DNA of 64,000 bases from Flavobacterium indicum GPTSA100-9 = DSM 17447 (GCF_000455605.1 NC_017025.1:1488001-1552000), one strand, 5' to 3'. Counted from the first letter of the stretch, positions 8,348-17,591 are shown. Translations and numbers: made by a program. Notes: generated from the letters alone by a model not told the origin.

Positions 8348-8378
8348 CAAATTTAACAAATAAAATTACGAATTTCAA
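8348..8378 (-). promoter_or_regulatory. candidate Bacteroidota promoter upstream of the arginine decarboxylase gene
   Basis: On the minus strand TTG (8378-8376), a 20-base spacer, and TAAATTTG (8355-8348) match the Bacteroidota pattern TTG-N17-23-TAnnTTTG. Transcription would begin near 8342, leaving a leader of about 230 bases before the decarboxylase start at 8112. That leader contains a possible 57-codon open frame (8342-8169) starting right at the predicted transcript end; I see no homology for it. Confidence 0.5.
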
Positions 8379-8396
8379 TTACTTTTTTTAAAAAAA

Positions 8397-9467
8397 TCAC
8401 ACCCTTTTGTAATCATTAAATGCTTTGTAAATCAATGAATTATCTACAATTTGATCTATTTTAATATTTCCAATTCCGTTTAATAATGCAAATTGAACTT
8501 TTCCAAATTCATTTTTCTTGTCAAAAATCAACAGTTCAATTATCTTTTCAATATCAGAATTATTAAAATCTATTTTTTCAAAAATATCAGTAATGATATA
8601 CTTTATTTCAGCATATTCTTCTTTAGTAAGTAAATTTAATTCTAATGAAATATAGCTTTCTAAGATCATTCCAACAGCAATTGCTTCACCATGAAGTAAA
8701 GTTGTTTTTTCTTCATTTTCAAGGAAATAGCTTTCAATTGCATGACCTAAGGTGTGACCAAAATTTAATGATTTTCGGATTCCATTTTCGGTTAAATCTT
8801 GTGAAACTATAGTATTTTTAATTACAATAGATTGTTTAATTAAATCGTCTAAATCATCTGTATTTAAGTTACTTATATTTTTAAATTTATCCCAATAAGT
8901 TTTATCAAATATCAAACCGTGTTTTAACATTTCAGCCAATCCAGAACGCATTTCTTTAGCTGGCAAAGTACTTAGAAAACTAGAATTAATTAGTACCGCT
9001 TTCGGCTCTTTTATAATACCAATTTGATTTTTCAACTTACCTAAATCAATGCCGTTTTTTCCACCTATAGATGCATCTACCATAGAAAGTAGAGTAGTAG
9101 GTATATTAATGAAATCAATACCTCTTTTAAAGGTACAAGCAACAAAACCTCCCAAGTCAGTAATGACTCCTCCACCTAAATTTAGAATAATACTTTTTCT
9201 ATCAGCACCTAATTCAATTAAAGTTTCCCAAAGTTCAATACAGGTTGCAATGTTTTTCACTCCTTCACCTGCTTCAATTTCAATGATTTCAATTTCTACT
9301 TTTGTAGCTATATTTGAAATAAAAGAGGGTAAACAATATTCATTGGTGTGTTCGTCAACCAGAATAATAGCTTTTGAATAATTCGTTGGAATTAAAATTT
9401 GACTCAAATATTCAAAACTATTTTCATTGAAAACTATCTGATAATTATTTGCTTGAATTGCGTTCAT
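8397..9467 (-). CDS. aroB: 3-dehydroquinate synthase
   Basis: Converts DAHP to 3-dehydroquinate in the shikimate pathway, using NAD and zinc in the cytoplasm. Seen: NAD-binding GGGVITDLGGFVA, the IPTTLLSMVDASIGGK segment, and zinc ligands in HGLIF and GHTLGHAIE. About 356 residues from the ATG at 9467, which begins MNAIQANNYQ; another in-frame ATG at 9491 would add eight residues. It is divergent from the proline dehydrogenase gene, and no other shikimate gene is near. Confidence 0.92.
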   Translation of the reverse strand: MNAIQANNYQIVFNENSFEYLSQILIPTNYSKAIILVDEHTNEYCLPSFISNIATKVEIEIIEIEAGEGVKNIATCIELWETLIELGADRKSIILNLGGGVITDLGGFVACTFKRGIDFINIPTTLLSMVDASIGGKNGIDLGKLKNQIGIIKEPKAVLINSSFLSTLPAKEMRSGLAEMLKHGLIFDKTYWDKFKNISNLNTDDLDDLIKQSIVIKNTIVSQDLTENGIRKSLNFGHTLGHAIESYFLENEEKTTLLHGEAIAVGMILESYISLELNLLTKEEYAEIKYIITDIFEKIDFNNSDIEKIIELLIFDKKNEFGKVQFALLNGIGNIKIDQIVDNSLIYKAFNDYKRV

Positions 9468-9531
9468 TGAAGAATTATAAATTTCATGCAAAATAAATCA
9501 AAATAATTCAAAAAAACAGCGTTTCATTAAG

Positions 9532-9539
9532 TATATTTG
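9532..9539 (+). promoter_or_regulatory. -7 element before the proline dehydrogenase gene
   Basis: TATATTTG matches TAnnTTTG and lies 26 bases before the ATG at 9566, a normal distance for a Bacteroidota promoter. No good TTG -33 element is visible at the right spacing. Confidence 0.4.
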
Positions 9540-9565
9540 CATTCCGAAAGAAGCTATTATTTTGC

Positions 9566-10735
9566 ATGGAAAAAATATTTAATAATACAGAAAATGCATT
9601 CATTTTAAAATCAGATAATGAGTTAAATAGAGCTTATTTTTTATTTAAAATGATTGGCAATCCTACTTTAGTAAAAATAGGTACTTCATTAACAAATTTC
9701 GCGCTTGGCTTACATTTACCTGTGGAAGGATTGATTAGAAAAACAGTTTTTGATCATTTTTGTGGTGGTGTAAATGAACAAGACTGCCTTAAAGTTGTTG
9801 ATAAAATGTACACCAAAGGCGTGTCTTCTGTTCTTGATTATTCTGTTGAAGGTAAAGAAGAAGAAGAGCAATTTGACGCGGCTTTAGCAATGACAATTAG
9901 AACTATTGATTTTGCTAAAGAAAGTCAGGCTATCCCTTTTGCAGTTTTTAAACCAACTGGTTTAGGACGCATTGATTTATATGAAAAAATTGGTGCTCAA
10001 TTGCCTTTAAGTTCTTCCGAACAAAACGAATGGAATAGAGTAGTGGCTCGTTTTGAAAAAGTATGTCAATACGCATATGATAAAGATGTTACCATTTTAA
10101 TTGATGCTGAAGAATCATGGATGCAAGATGCTGCTGATGATTTAGTTGAAAAAATGATGGAAAAATTCAATGTTAACAGAGCATTGATTTTTAATACGTT
10201 ACAAATGTATCGTTGGGACCGTTTAGATTATTTAAAAGGGTTACACGAAAGGGCAAAAGTAAAAGGATTTCATATTGGGATGAAATTAGTTCGCGGAGCT
10301 TACATGGAAAAAGAAGCTAAACGTGCAGAGGAAAAAGGATACAAGAATCCAATTTGCCCATCAAAGCAAGCAACCGATGCTAATTTTAATGCTGGAGTTG
10401 CATACATGATGGAACATATTGATACAATGGCTATTTTTGCTGGAACACATAATGAAGACAGTTCTTATTTAGTCATGCAATTGATGGCCGAAAAAGGATT
10501 AGCAAAAAACGATCCAAGAATTTGGTTTGGCCAATTATATGGTATGAGTGATAATATAAGTTATAATTTAGCCGCTGCAGGTTATAATATTGCAAAATAT
10601 TTACCATTTGGTCCCGTACGAGACGTTATGCCATATTTGATTAGACGCGCACAAGAAAATACTTCTGTAGCTGGGCAAACGGGTAGGGAGTTATCCTTAA
10701 TTATCTCAGAAAGAAATAGAAGAAAATTAAAATAA
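9566..10735 (+). CDS. proline dehydrogenase
   Basis: 389 residues, a monofunctional FAD enzyme oxidising proline to pyrroline-5-carboxylate and passing electrons to the membrane quinone pool. Seen: an FAD/TIM-barrel core with DAEESWMQ, the KLVRGAYMEKE motif, GTHNEDS, GQLYGMSD, and the C-terminal YLPFGPVRDVMPYLIRRA, whose Arg pair binds the proline carboxylate. No aldehyde dehydrogenase domain is attached, so the second step is encoded elsewhere. It is a single-gene unit with a terminator. Confidence 0.93.
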   Translation: MEKIFNNTENAFILKSDNELNRAYFLFKMIGNPTLVKIGTSLTNFALGLHLPVEGLIRKTVFDHFCGGVNEQDCLKVVDKMYTKGVSSVLDYSVEGKEEEEQFDAALAMTIRTIDFAKESQAIPFAVFKPTGLGRIDLYEKIGAQLPLSSSEQNEWNRVVARFEKVCQYAYDKDVTILIDAEESWMQDAADDLVEKMMEKFNVNRALIFNTLQMYRWDRLDYLKGLHERAKVKGFHIGMKLVRGAYMEKEAKRAEEKGYKNPICPSKQATDANFNAGVAYMMEHIDTMAIFAGTHNEDSSYLVMQLMAEKGLAKNDPRIWFGQLYGMSDNISYNLAAAGYNIAKYLPFGPVRDVMPYLIRRAQENTSVAGQTGRELSLIISERNRRKLK

Positions 10736-10742
10736 TCTAAAC

Positions 10743-10775
10743 AAAAAAGACTAAGCCAAGCTTAGTCTTTTTTTT
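10743..10775. terminator. bidirectional terminator between proline dehydrogenase and a small ORF
   Basis: AAAAAAGACTAAG (10743-10755) pairs perfectly with CTTAGTCTTTTTT (10761-10773) around CCAAG. It serves the plus-strand proline dehydrogenase gene and overlaps the stop codon of the convergent 44-codon gene. Confidence 0.85.
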
Positions 10776-10896
10776 CATTGTTATTCATCATAAAAAAAAC
10801 GGCACCGACTAAAGCTAGTATTACTAAACCAAAAACAATAGTCATAATTATAGCACCGTTACTCCAAGAATATAATGGCACAATTAAATTTTTCAT
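10762..10896 (-). CDS. 44-residue single-span membrane protein
   Basis: A short frame, MKNLIVPLYSWSNGAIIMTI followed by VFGLVILALVGAVFFMM and NNNEKKD. One hydrophobic helix of about 22 residues (residues 15-37), a short polar N-terminus and a charged tail form a coherent small membrane protein, and a bidirectional terminator overlaps its stop. I believe similar small proteins occur in other flavobacteria, but cannot verify that here. Function unknown; it faces the proline dehydrogenase gene. Confidence 0.6.
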   Translation of the reverse strand: MKNLIVPLYSWSNGAIIMTIVFGLVILALVGAVFFMMNNNEKKD

Positions 10897-10959
10897 AGGA
10901 GTTAGATTTAAAATTGATTCAAATTTAAATCTAATTTAAGGATTATTTTATGACAATTA

Positions 10960-11877
10960 TCAGTTTAAGGCTATATTTAAAAATAGGGTTAATTTTTTGG
11001 CTCCAATTTCATTTAAATGATCACCATCATGAAAATCCTCTTTGGTAAAGTAATTTGAATCCAACAAATTAAAGTAAAGTAAAGAAGAATATTTTGTCTT
11101 TAATTTATAAGCCGTTTGAATAGTTTTCAAGAGTTGGTTTTTATCCAAATTTTGATAATAAGTAGCGTAGGTTGGAAAAGAGACTAAAATAGGCTTGATG
11201 TTGTATTTTCTTGTAAAATTCAAAATAGCAATCAATGATTTATAATTGTTTTTGTAAAGTGAATCAGATTGGGCAAAATGTCGTTTAGCAGCTTCAATTC
11301 CGGTTGTTTTTAAATCTAAATTTGAACTTGACTGAAAAGCCGTTCCATATCCTAATTTAGTTGCTGTAACTTCATTTTGACGTAATAGGTAATTTTTTAT
11401 TATTCGTTTACAATTGGATTTAAAATCAACATTGAAACACTCAAAATTATCTTGAAATTTGTTTCTTATAGATAAGTGGTGGTAAATTTTGTAGTTTTTA
11501 ATTCGCCAATCTTCGTCTGAATGGTTTAACTCTTCAAATAAAGAAAAATAATCCAACGGAATAATCACATATTTTAATTTTTTCCATTTCGACTCATATT
11601 TTTTCAGAAATGCATAGTCTATATTTAAGGATTGTGAAATATGGCCTAAATTATATGCTTTTTTAGAACAATATTCTGGACGAATACCATAGAACGTATG
11701 TGAATTTCCTAGATACAACACTTCAATTTCAGAAGCATTTTTAATTAAGTATTGTCTTTTTAATTGGTAATCATTGGGTATTGAACGTAGTAATAATTCA
11801 AATAGAATTAAAAATACAACAAACGGTAAAGTTTGAATGAAAAGAAATTGTACATATCGAATTACTTGATTTTTCAA
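10960..11877 (-). CDS. SGNH/GDSL-like membrane-anchored protein
   Basis: 305 residues. One N-terminal membrane helix (about residues 8-30), then LYLGNSHTFYGIRP near residue 54, in which GNSH carries the likely nucleophile Ser, and DGDHLNEIGAKKL near the C-terminus, the DxxH catalytic pair. This arrangement is that of SGNH hydrolases and the related AlgX/DHHW proteins that add or remove acyl groups on cell-surface polymers. The substrate is unknown. Its start overlaps the stop of the upstream DCC protein gene by 4 bases, so the two are probably translated together. Confidence 0.65.
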   Translation of the reverse strand: MKNQVIRYVQFLFIQTLPFVVFLILFELLLRSIPNDYQLKRQYLIKNASEIEVLYLGNSHTFYGIRPEYCSKKAYNLGHISQSLNIDYAFLKKYESKWKKLKYVIIPLDYFSLFEELNHSDEDWRIKNYKIYHHLSIRNKFQDNFECFNVDFKSNCKRIIKNYLLRQNEVTATKLGYGTAFQSSSNLDLKTTGIEAAKRHFAQSDSLYKNNYKSLIAILNFTRKYNIKPILVSFPTYATYYQNLDKNQLLKTIQTAYKLKTKYSSLLYFNLLDSNYFTKEDFHDGDHLNEIGAKKLTLFLNIALN

Positions 11878-12284
11878 GACAAAAATTTATTTCTAATTTC
11901 TTCATTTGGAATCATACAAGCCTCTTTTTTACCATACCATTTGTATCTATTCCTTGCAATATAATCATAAACCAAATCTTTAATTGAATTTGGAATAAAA
12001 TTTAAAAGCAACACCCATTGATAGCCTGTTTTGAGTTCTTTTAAAATAGAAAAAACGGCTTGAGATTTAATATAATAAGCAACTCCAGGTTCATACAATA
12101 CAATACTGTCTATAGTATTGGAAATCCCCAAATATTTTATAATTTCTTTTCCTTTATCACTTTGTAACGCAACAAATCGGAATACATCTTTATTGTCGTG
12201 TTTTATAATGAAATTAATTTTAGCATTGCAATAATTGCATACACCATCAAACAGTATTATTTTTTTATCCTTTGGAAAATCCAT
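11874..12284 (-). CDS. DCC-family (DUF393) thiol-disulfide oxidoreductase-like protein
   Basis: 136 residues, usual length. The hallmark FDGVCNYCN motif lies at residues about 12-20, with a CxxC pair, followed by the family's FRFVALQSDKG segment and a final C-terminal helix. Members are predicted redox proteins, but no reaction is firmly known. Coupled by a 4-base overlap to the SGNH-like gene downstream. Confidence 0.85.
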   Translation of the reverse strand: MDFPKDKKIILFDGVCNYCNAKINFIIKHDNKDVFRFVALQSDKGKEIIKYLGISNTIDSIVLYEPGVAYYIKSQAVFSILKELKTGYQWVLLLNFIPNSIKDLVYDYIARNRYKWYGKKEACMIPNEEIRNKFLS

Positions 12285-12341
12285 TACTTAATATCCATTA
12301 TAAGTTTAAAAATCAAATTCAAAAAACAATTTCTAAATTTT

Positions 12342-14510
12342 TTACAGAGGCTGAATCCATTCTAATTCTTCAAGTGCAACTTTGGAAGTAAATATTCCGT
12401 AATTTACGGTTGCTTTGTTTTTTTCAATTTTGTCAATAGTACCAATCGATTTTCCGTCTTTCATACGTACTCTATCACCCACTTTCAACACAACTTTTGG
12501 TTTATTTTCTTCCGCTTTCTGAGCTTTTATTTTCTTTTCTTTTTTCTCTTTACGGATTTCTTCTACTTTAACTTGCACTTCAGCTTCTACTTGTTTTTCA
12601 ACAATTTCTTTTTGTTTTTTCTCTTTAGCCGATAGTTTTTTTCGTTTTGAATTTTCAATTTCAACCATCTTTAAAAATTCACCAATTAAAGATTTTTTGT
12701 CTTTATTGTTAAAATATTTTTCCGAAATATCATCAATTTTTTGCCCCATATAAATCAAACGCTGATTGGCATCATACATTTCTTGATAGCGTTCTAATTT
12801 TTCTTGAATTTTGGCATTGATTTTTTCCATTTTCTGACTTTCCTCACGAGCTTTAGATTCTTCTTCTTTTAAAATAGTAGAAGTTTTTTCTAATTTGGAA
12901 CGTTCTTTTTGTAAAGTTGCAATGGTTTTATCAAATCGAACTTTTGTATTTTCAATTTTCTTCTTTGCACGATTAATCAATCCATAAGGAATTCCGTTTT
13001 TCTGAGCAACTTCAAAAGTAAATGAACTACCTGGTTGACCTAAATGTAATTTAAACATGGGCTCCAGTGATTTTTCATCAAATAACATATTGGCATTACT
13101 CGCAAAAGGCAATTCATTTGCTAAAATTTTTAAATTTGTATAATGTGTTGTAATAATACCAAATGCCTCTCGGGCATAAAATTCCTCTAAAAATGTTTCA
13201 GCCAAAGCACCGCCCAATTCTGGATCAGAACCGGTTCCAAATTCATCAATTAAAAATAAGGTTTTAGCATTACATTTTTTCAAAAAGTAATTCATATTTT
13301 TTAATCGATAGCTATACGTGCTTAAATGATTTTCTATGGATTGATTGTCACCTATATCTGTTAAAATTCGATCGAACAAGAAAGTTGTACTTCGCTCATG
13401 AACAGGAATTAACATTCCGGATTGCAACATCAATTGTAATAATCCCACTGTTTTTAAAGATATGGTTTTACCCCCAGCATTGGGACCGGAAATTACAATT
13501 ATGCGATTTTCATTATCTAAATCAATGGTTTGTGGATAAGTTACTTTTCCTTCTTCTTTGTTTTTTAAATAGAGGATAGGATGGAAAGCTTCTCTAAAGA
13601 ACAAATGCTTTTCTTCAGTGATTTCAGGTAAAATCGCATTGATTTTATGTGCATATTTTGCTTTAGAAGCAATGACATCCATATCACTTAAAAAATCTTG
13701 ATACTCATTTAAAGTACTGACAAATGGTCGAATAGACGTTGATAGATTTCTTAAAATCTTAATAATTTCTTCACGTTCTTCGTATTCCAAATTATTTAAT
13801 TCACGAGAATATTTCAAAGTCGTTTCAGGCTCAATATAAGCAATACTTCCTGTTTTAGAATTACCTAAAATAGTACCTTTTACTTTTTTACGATACATGG
13901 CTGAAACTGCTAAAACTCTACGATTATCAACAATAGTTTCTTTAATTTCATCCAAATAACCTAGTGCGTTATAATGCGACAATGCCATACCGAAACTCTG
14001 ATTGATTTTACCACGAACCAATTGAATATTTCTTCGAATATTTACTAAATCTGGCGAAGCATCATCTTTAATCTCACCATACTTATCAACTACTTCATCA
14101 ATGGCACGAGCTATGACAGTTGTAAATTCAATTTGAAGTGATTTTTGAAAAAGTTGTGGGTAATATTCTTTAAATTTTTTTAAAAATAGAATGTATTGAT
14201 TGGCCGTTTTATTAATTTGATAGATTTTTCGAATACTGGCTAATTCTAAAAAACTATCTTCAATTGCTAACAATTTCAAATCGTTTGTAATGGTTTCAAA
14301 GCCGTGGTTAGGCAAAGCATTATTGTTTGAAAAAGAAGCTAAATATTCGTTGGTATAGTCTAATTCGGCAAGTAATTCTTCTTTGTTTTTAAAAGGTTGA
14401 ATTTGAAGTGCTTTTTCACTACCAAGTTCAGTATTGCATCGTTCTGAAATGGTTTGTAAAATGGTATTAAATTCTAAATCTTTTAAGGTCTTTTCGTTTA
14501 TAGCAATCAT
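12342..14510 (-). CDS. MutS2-type ATPase lacking an Smr domain
   Basis: About 722 residues from the ATG at 14510 (MIAINEKTLKDLEFN); an in-frame ATG at 14531 adds seven residues. Order: N-terminal clamp/lever region, ATPase with Walker A GPNAGGKT near residue 342, Walker B LFLIDEFGTGSDP, the TTHY switch, then a long Lys/Glu-rich coiled coil (about 505-660) and a KOW-like end (KVGDRVRMKDGKSIGTI). MutS2 proteins bind branched DNA or collided ribosomes. The usual C-terminal Smr nuclease domain is not present. Divergent from ung. Confidence 0.88.
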   Translation of the reverse strand: MIAINEKTLKDLEFNTILQTISERCNTELGSEKALQIQPFKNKEELLAELDYTNEYLASFSNNNALPNHGFETITNDLKLLAIEDSFLELASIRKIYQINKTANQYILFLKKFKEYYPQLFQKSLQIEFTTVIARAIDEVVDKYGEIKDDASPDLVNIRRNIQLVRGKINQSFGMALSHYNALGYLDEIKETIVDNRRVLAVSAMYRKKVKGTILGNSKTGSIAYIEPETTLKYSRELNNLEYEEREEIIKILRNLSTSIRPFVSTLNEYQDFLSDMDVIASKAKYAHKINAILPEITEEKHLFFREAFHPILYLKNKEEGKVTYPQTIDLDNENRIIVISGPNAGGKTISLKTVGLLQLMLQSGMLIPVHERSTTFLFDRILTDIGDNQSIENHLSTYSYRLKNMNYFLKKCNAKTLFLIDEFGTGSDPELGGALAETFLEEFYAREAFGIITTHYTNLKILANELPFASNANMLFDEKSLEPMFKLHLGQPGSSFTFEVAQKNGIPYGLINRAKKKIENTKVRFDKTIATLQKERSKLEKTSTILKEEESKAREESQKMEKINAKIQEKLERYQEMYDANQRLIYMGQKIDDISEKYFNNKDKKSLIGEFLKMVEIENSKRKKLSAKEKKQKEIVEKQVEAEVQVKVEEIRKEKKEKKIKAQKAEENKPKVVLKVGDRVRMKDGKSIGTIDKIEKNKATVNYGIFTSKVALEELEWIQPL

Positions 14511-14545
14511 TTTTAATAAAATAAAAATCAAATTTACAAAGTAAT

Positions 14546-14553
14546 TATCTTTG
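14546..14553 (+). promoter_or_regulatory. -7 element before ung
   Basis: TATCTTTG fits TAnnTTTG, 23 bases before the ung ATG. On the opposite strand TAAATTTG (14536-14529) is a matching -7 candidate for mutS2. No clear -33 element accompanies either. Confidence 0.4.
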
Positions 14554-14576
14554 TAAAAAATAAAGAAACTACTTTT

Positions 14577-15248
14577 ATGTTAGATTGTACCATTGAAAAT
14601 TCTTGGAAATCATTTTTTGATACAGAAACCCCAAAAGATTATTTTAAAAAAATAGAACAAAATGTACTTTCTGAATATGAAAATCACATTTGTTTTCCGC
14701 CAAAAGAATTAATTTTCAATGCCTTCCATCAATGTGATTTATCTAATTTAAAAGTTGTCATACTAGGGCAAGATCCTTATCATGGAACAGGAGAGGCACA
14801 TGGATTAGCCTTTTCAGTTCTCGAAGGAATTGCTATTCCTCCCAGTTTAAAAAATATATTCATTGAAATTCAAAATTCACAAAACGCTGTGTTTTTTCCA
14901 ACTTCGGGAAATTTAGAACACTGGGCCAAACAAGGTGTTTTATTGTTGAATGCAACTTTAACGGTTCGAAAAGATCTTGCAAATAGTCATAAACATATTC
15001 CTTGGCAACAATTTACTGATCGCGTGATTGAATACATTTCAAAGGAGAAAGAAGATATTATTTTTTTGCTTTGGGGAAGTTTTGCTCAAAAAAAGAAAAA
15101 ATTAATAGATACGACTAAACATGTTGTTTTAGAAAGTGGACATCCATCACCCTTAAGCGCTAATAGAGGGTTGTGGTTTGGTAACAATCATTTTAACCTG
15201 ACTAACGAAATACTTAAAAAACAAGGAAAACCCGAAATAGAATGGTGA
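14577..15248 (+). CDS. ung: uracil-DNA glycosylase, family 1
   Basis: 223 residues, typical length. It cuts uracil from DNA to start base-excision repair. The water-activating loop GQDPYHG contains Asp66, and the minor-groove loop HPSPLSA contains His189; the uracil-specificity LLLNATLTV segment is also present. It stands alone, divergent from mutS2 and meeting the transglutaminase-like gene end to end with no gap. Confidence 0.96.
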   Translation: MLDCTIENSWKSFFDTETPKDYFKKIEQNVLSEYENHICFPPKELIFNAFHQCDLSNLKVVILGQDPYHGTGEAHGLAFSVLEGIAIPPSLKNIFIEIQNSQNAVFFPTSGNLEHWAKQGVLLLNATLTVRKDLANSHKHIPWQQFTDRVIEYISKEKEDIIFLLWGSFAQKKKKLIDTTKHVVLESGHPSPLSANRGLWFGNNHFNLTNEILKKQGKPEIEW

Positions 15249-16178
15249 TTATAATCTAAGAATTCCTAAAATTTCCTCACCTAAAAATGGCCCACCAGGG
15301 TAATGTGCGGTATAATCCATGTTAAGCCAAATTTTATCATCTTCATCTCTATGAATAAACAACACTTTTCCTTTAGTTAAATTTTTAAATAGTTCGTTTT
15401 TGATAATGTAAACTACTTGTTCTAAATCTTTGGCTTTTCCAATTAATAGTTCAGGATACATATGTCGTCCCGTATGAATTAAACGCATGGTTCCACCAAT
15501 AGATTTTATTGTTGCAGCCATTAAAATTGCATGATCATCACAATCTCCTGAAAAATAAGTTAAACTTTCGCTAGCATTGGCAAAATATTCGTCTGTTTTA
15601 GGATCATTAACATAATTCCATCTCGAATTAATTTCAGTAAATACAGCAAAATATTGAATATATTTTCTGTTTTCTGGTTGAAGTTTAGCCTCTTTTTTAA
15701 AATGTTTATTTACACAATACAAAGCAAAATTTCTAACTTTTGGATTCAAATAATCGACACTTTCTTCAACCCGTTTTTTATTTGGAAACGGAAGCAAGGT
15801 ATTTGGTTTTACAGCTTCATTTTCATAATTATCATCTGCATTATAAACGATTATTCTATAAGCATCAACAACCTTGAAAAAAGAATAATTACCTTCAAGT
15901 GATGCTATAATAAAAGTAGACAAATAAATTAAAAATGAAAGTATTAATTTTTTTCTAAATTTATAAACTAAATAGAAAAAAACAGAAAAAATTAACAAAA
16001 AAAGTACTATTTTATCAATTGGAATTTCCCAATTTAAATCAAAAATATTTTTCCTAAAAAAAACAAAAACCGGAATTGAAATTAAAAATGAAAGTACAAT
16101 TACAATAGCAGTAGACCACCATTTATTTTCATAAATCGTCGTCTGCCATTGATTTAATTTCATTAGCAATTTACTCAT
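15249..16178 (-). CDS. membrane protein with transglutaminase-like cysteine-protease domain
   Basis: 309 residues. Three hydrophobic helices occupy about residues 20-110. The soluble part shows the transglutaminase-core triad: Cys in SGDCDDHAILMAATIKSIGG, His in RHMYPELLIG, Asp in WLNMDYT. Such domains act as proteases, amidases or transglutaminases on peptides or peptidoglycan; the target here is unknown. It is last in a minus-strand run, 25 bases after the substrate-binding-like gene. Confidence 0.75.
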   Translation of the reverse strand: MSKLLMKLNQWQTTIYENKWWSTAIVIVLSFLISIPVFVFFRKNIFDLNWEIPIDKIVLFLLIFSVFFYLVYKFRKKLILSFLIYLSTFIIASLEGNYSFFKVVDAYRIIVYNADDNYENEAVKPNTLLPFPNKKRVEESVDYLNPKVRNFALYCVNKHFKKEAKLQPENRKYIQYFAVFTEINSRWNYVNDPKTDEYFANASESLTYFSGDCDDHAILMAATIKSIGGTMRLIHTGRHMYPELLIGKAKDLEQVVYIIKNELFKNLTKGKVLFIHRDEDDKIWLNMDYTAHYPGGPFLGEEILGILRL

Positions 16179-16203
16179 GTTTTTAAAAAGAAAAAGGTAT
16201 CAA

Positions 16204-17049
16204 TTAAGATACCACTTTTGCATATTCTAATTTATTTTTTATCAAATTTAATTTAAAAAGTTGATTTTGAATTACATTAAATGTTTTTTCATCTAATTGT
16301 TTTTGGGACCAATGGGTTTTAGATAACCATAATTGAATATCTTCCAACTTTTGGCCGTAGCGTTCCGCTAAATTTCGATCAATACTTGGAATGAATTTAA
16401 ATTCTTCAGTTGTAGTATTAATTATGTCTAAAATTTGTTCAACTATTGTCTTATTGTTAGCTAGGAATTCATTTCGAACCGCAATTACAAAACACGGCCA
16501 TGGAGTAGGGCATTCTCCAATTCTTTTAAATATTCCATTATCTACCAATGGTTTAGTGGTGAATTTTTCCCACATGAAATAAGCCGCTTTTCCTGTTGAA
16601 AGTGCATCAATTGCCCCATCAACATTATTCACAATTTCAAATTCTAAATTTGCTGTATTCCAATTTTGTTTCTCGGCATTAACAACCGCCATTAAATGGG
16701 AACCAGAGCCTGGTCTACTTATAGCCACTTTAGTATTTTCTAAATCTGAAACAGTGGAATAGGAAGCATTTTTATCAACATGAATTCCCCAAATCAATGG
16801 AGATTGCACATATTGTTGAATAATACTACTCTCATTGCCATCAGTAATGTCTTTAACAATACCTTCTGTTAAAATTATAGCTAAATCGGTCTCATTATTT
16901 CGAAGCATTTGACACATTTTCCCAGTACCTTCAGGAACATCAGTCCATTGAACATCCAAACCAACTTCTTCAAATTCGCCACTTTCAATACACAAATGCC
17001 AAGGTAAATTGAAATGCTCTGGAACACCAGCTATTCTGATTGTTTTCAT
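16204..17049 (-). CDS. periplasmic-binding-fold protein without signal peptide (NMT1/THI5-like)
   Basis: 281 residues with the type-II solute-binding fold: KTIRIAGVPEHFNLPWHLCI at the start, LAIILTEGIV, then VAISRPGSGSHLMA and PWPCFVIAVRNEF. These resemble SsuA/THI5/NMT1-type binding proteins for aromatic or sulfonate ligands. There is no signal peptide or lipobox and no ABC transporter gene nearby, so it appears to be cytoplasmic and may bind or make a metabolite rather than serve uptake. Its ATG overlaps the stop of the GNAT gene by 4 bases. Confidence 0.7.
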   Translation of the reverse strand: MKTIRIAGVPEHFNLPWHLCIESGEFEEVGLDVQWTDVPEGTGKMCQMLRNNETDLAIILTEGIVKDITDGNESSIIQQYVQSPLIWGIHVDKNASYSTVSDLENTKVAISRPGSGSHLMAVVNAEKQNWNTANLEFEIVNNVDGAIDALSTGKAAYFMWEKFTTKPLVDNGIFKRIGECPTPWPCFVIAVRNEFLANNKTIVEQILDIINTTTEEFKFIPSIDRNLAERYGQKLEDIQLWLSKTHWSQKQLDEKTFNVIQNQLFKLNLIKNKLEYAKVVS

Positions 17050-17591
17050 ATTTTATTTTTATAATCTGATTGTAACAATTGCCACCATTTCCAAATAACG
17101 CCTTCTTTATCTGGATATTCTTCTTTAAAGTTAAATCCAACTTTATTTAATACCTGATTAGACGCACCATTTTGAGCATGTGTGTATGCATTAAGTTCGT
17201 CAATACGCATTGTTTGAAAAGCATAATTTAACCAAGCTAAAGATGCTTCAGTTGCAATTCCTTTATTCCAAAATTTTTCATTTAATCGATAGCCATAATC
17301 ATAGAAATTAGTATTTCCATTTTCTACATGATCAGTTACAAATTTTAAACCCGTCCAACCTACAAATTCTCCGGTTTCCTTCAATACAGTTGCAAATCTT
17401 CCTATACCATTATCTACATATTGTTTTTGAACAAATTCAATAATCTGAATTGTTTCTGAAATATCCTTTGTTGGATTTTGCCATAAATATTGATGTACAT
17501 TCGGATTATTATCCATAGCAAACATCGCTTCTGCATCAGAAATTTCCAAAGGTCGAAGTATTAATCGTGGTGTTTCAATATTTAAAATCAT
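17046..17591 (-). CDS. GNAT-family N-acetyltransferase, RimJ/RimL type
   Basis: 181 residues. Starts ETPRLILRPLEISDAEAMF, the hallmark of the RimJ/RimL group, and has the acetyl-CoA segment in YRLNEKFWNKGIATEASLAW, where the usual R/Q-x-x-G-x-A loop reads NKGIATEA. C-terminal NQVLNKVGFNFKEE is also typical. The acceptor may be a protein N-terminus or a small molecule. Overlaps the genes on both sides by 4 bases. Confidence 0.88.
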   Translation of the reverse strand: MILNIETPRLILRPLEISDAEAMFAMDNNPNVHQYLWQNPTKDISETIQIIEFVQKQYVDNGIGRFATVLKETGEFVGWTGLKFVTDHVENGNTNFYDYGYRLNEKFWNKGIATEASLAWLNYAFQTMRIDELNAYTHAQNGASNQVLNKVGFNFKEEYPDKEGVIWKWWQLLQSDYKNKI

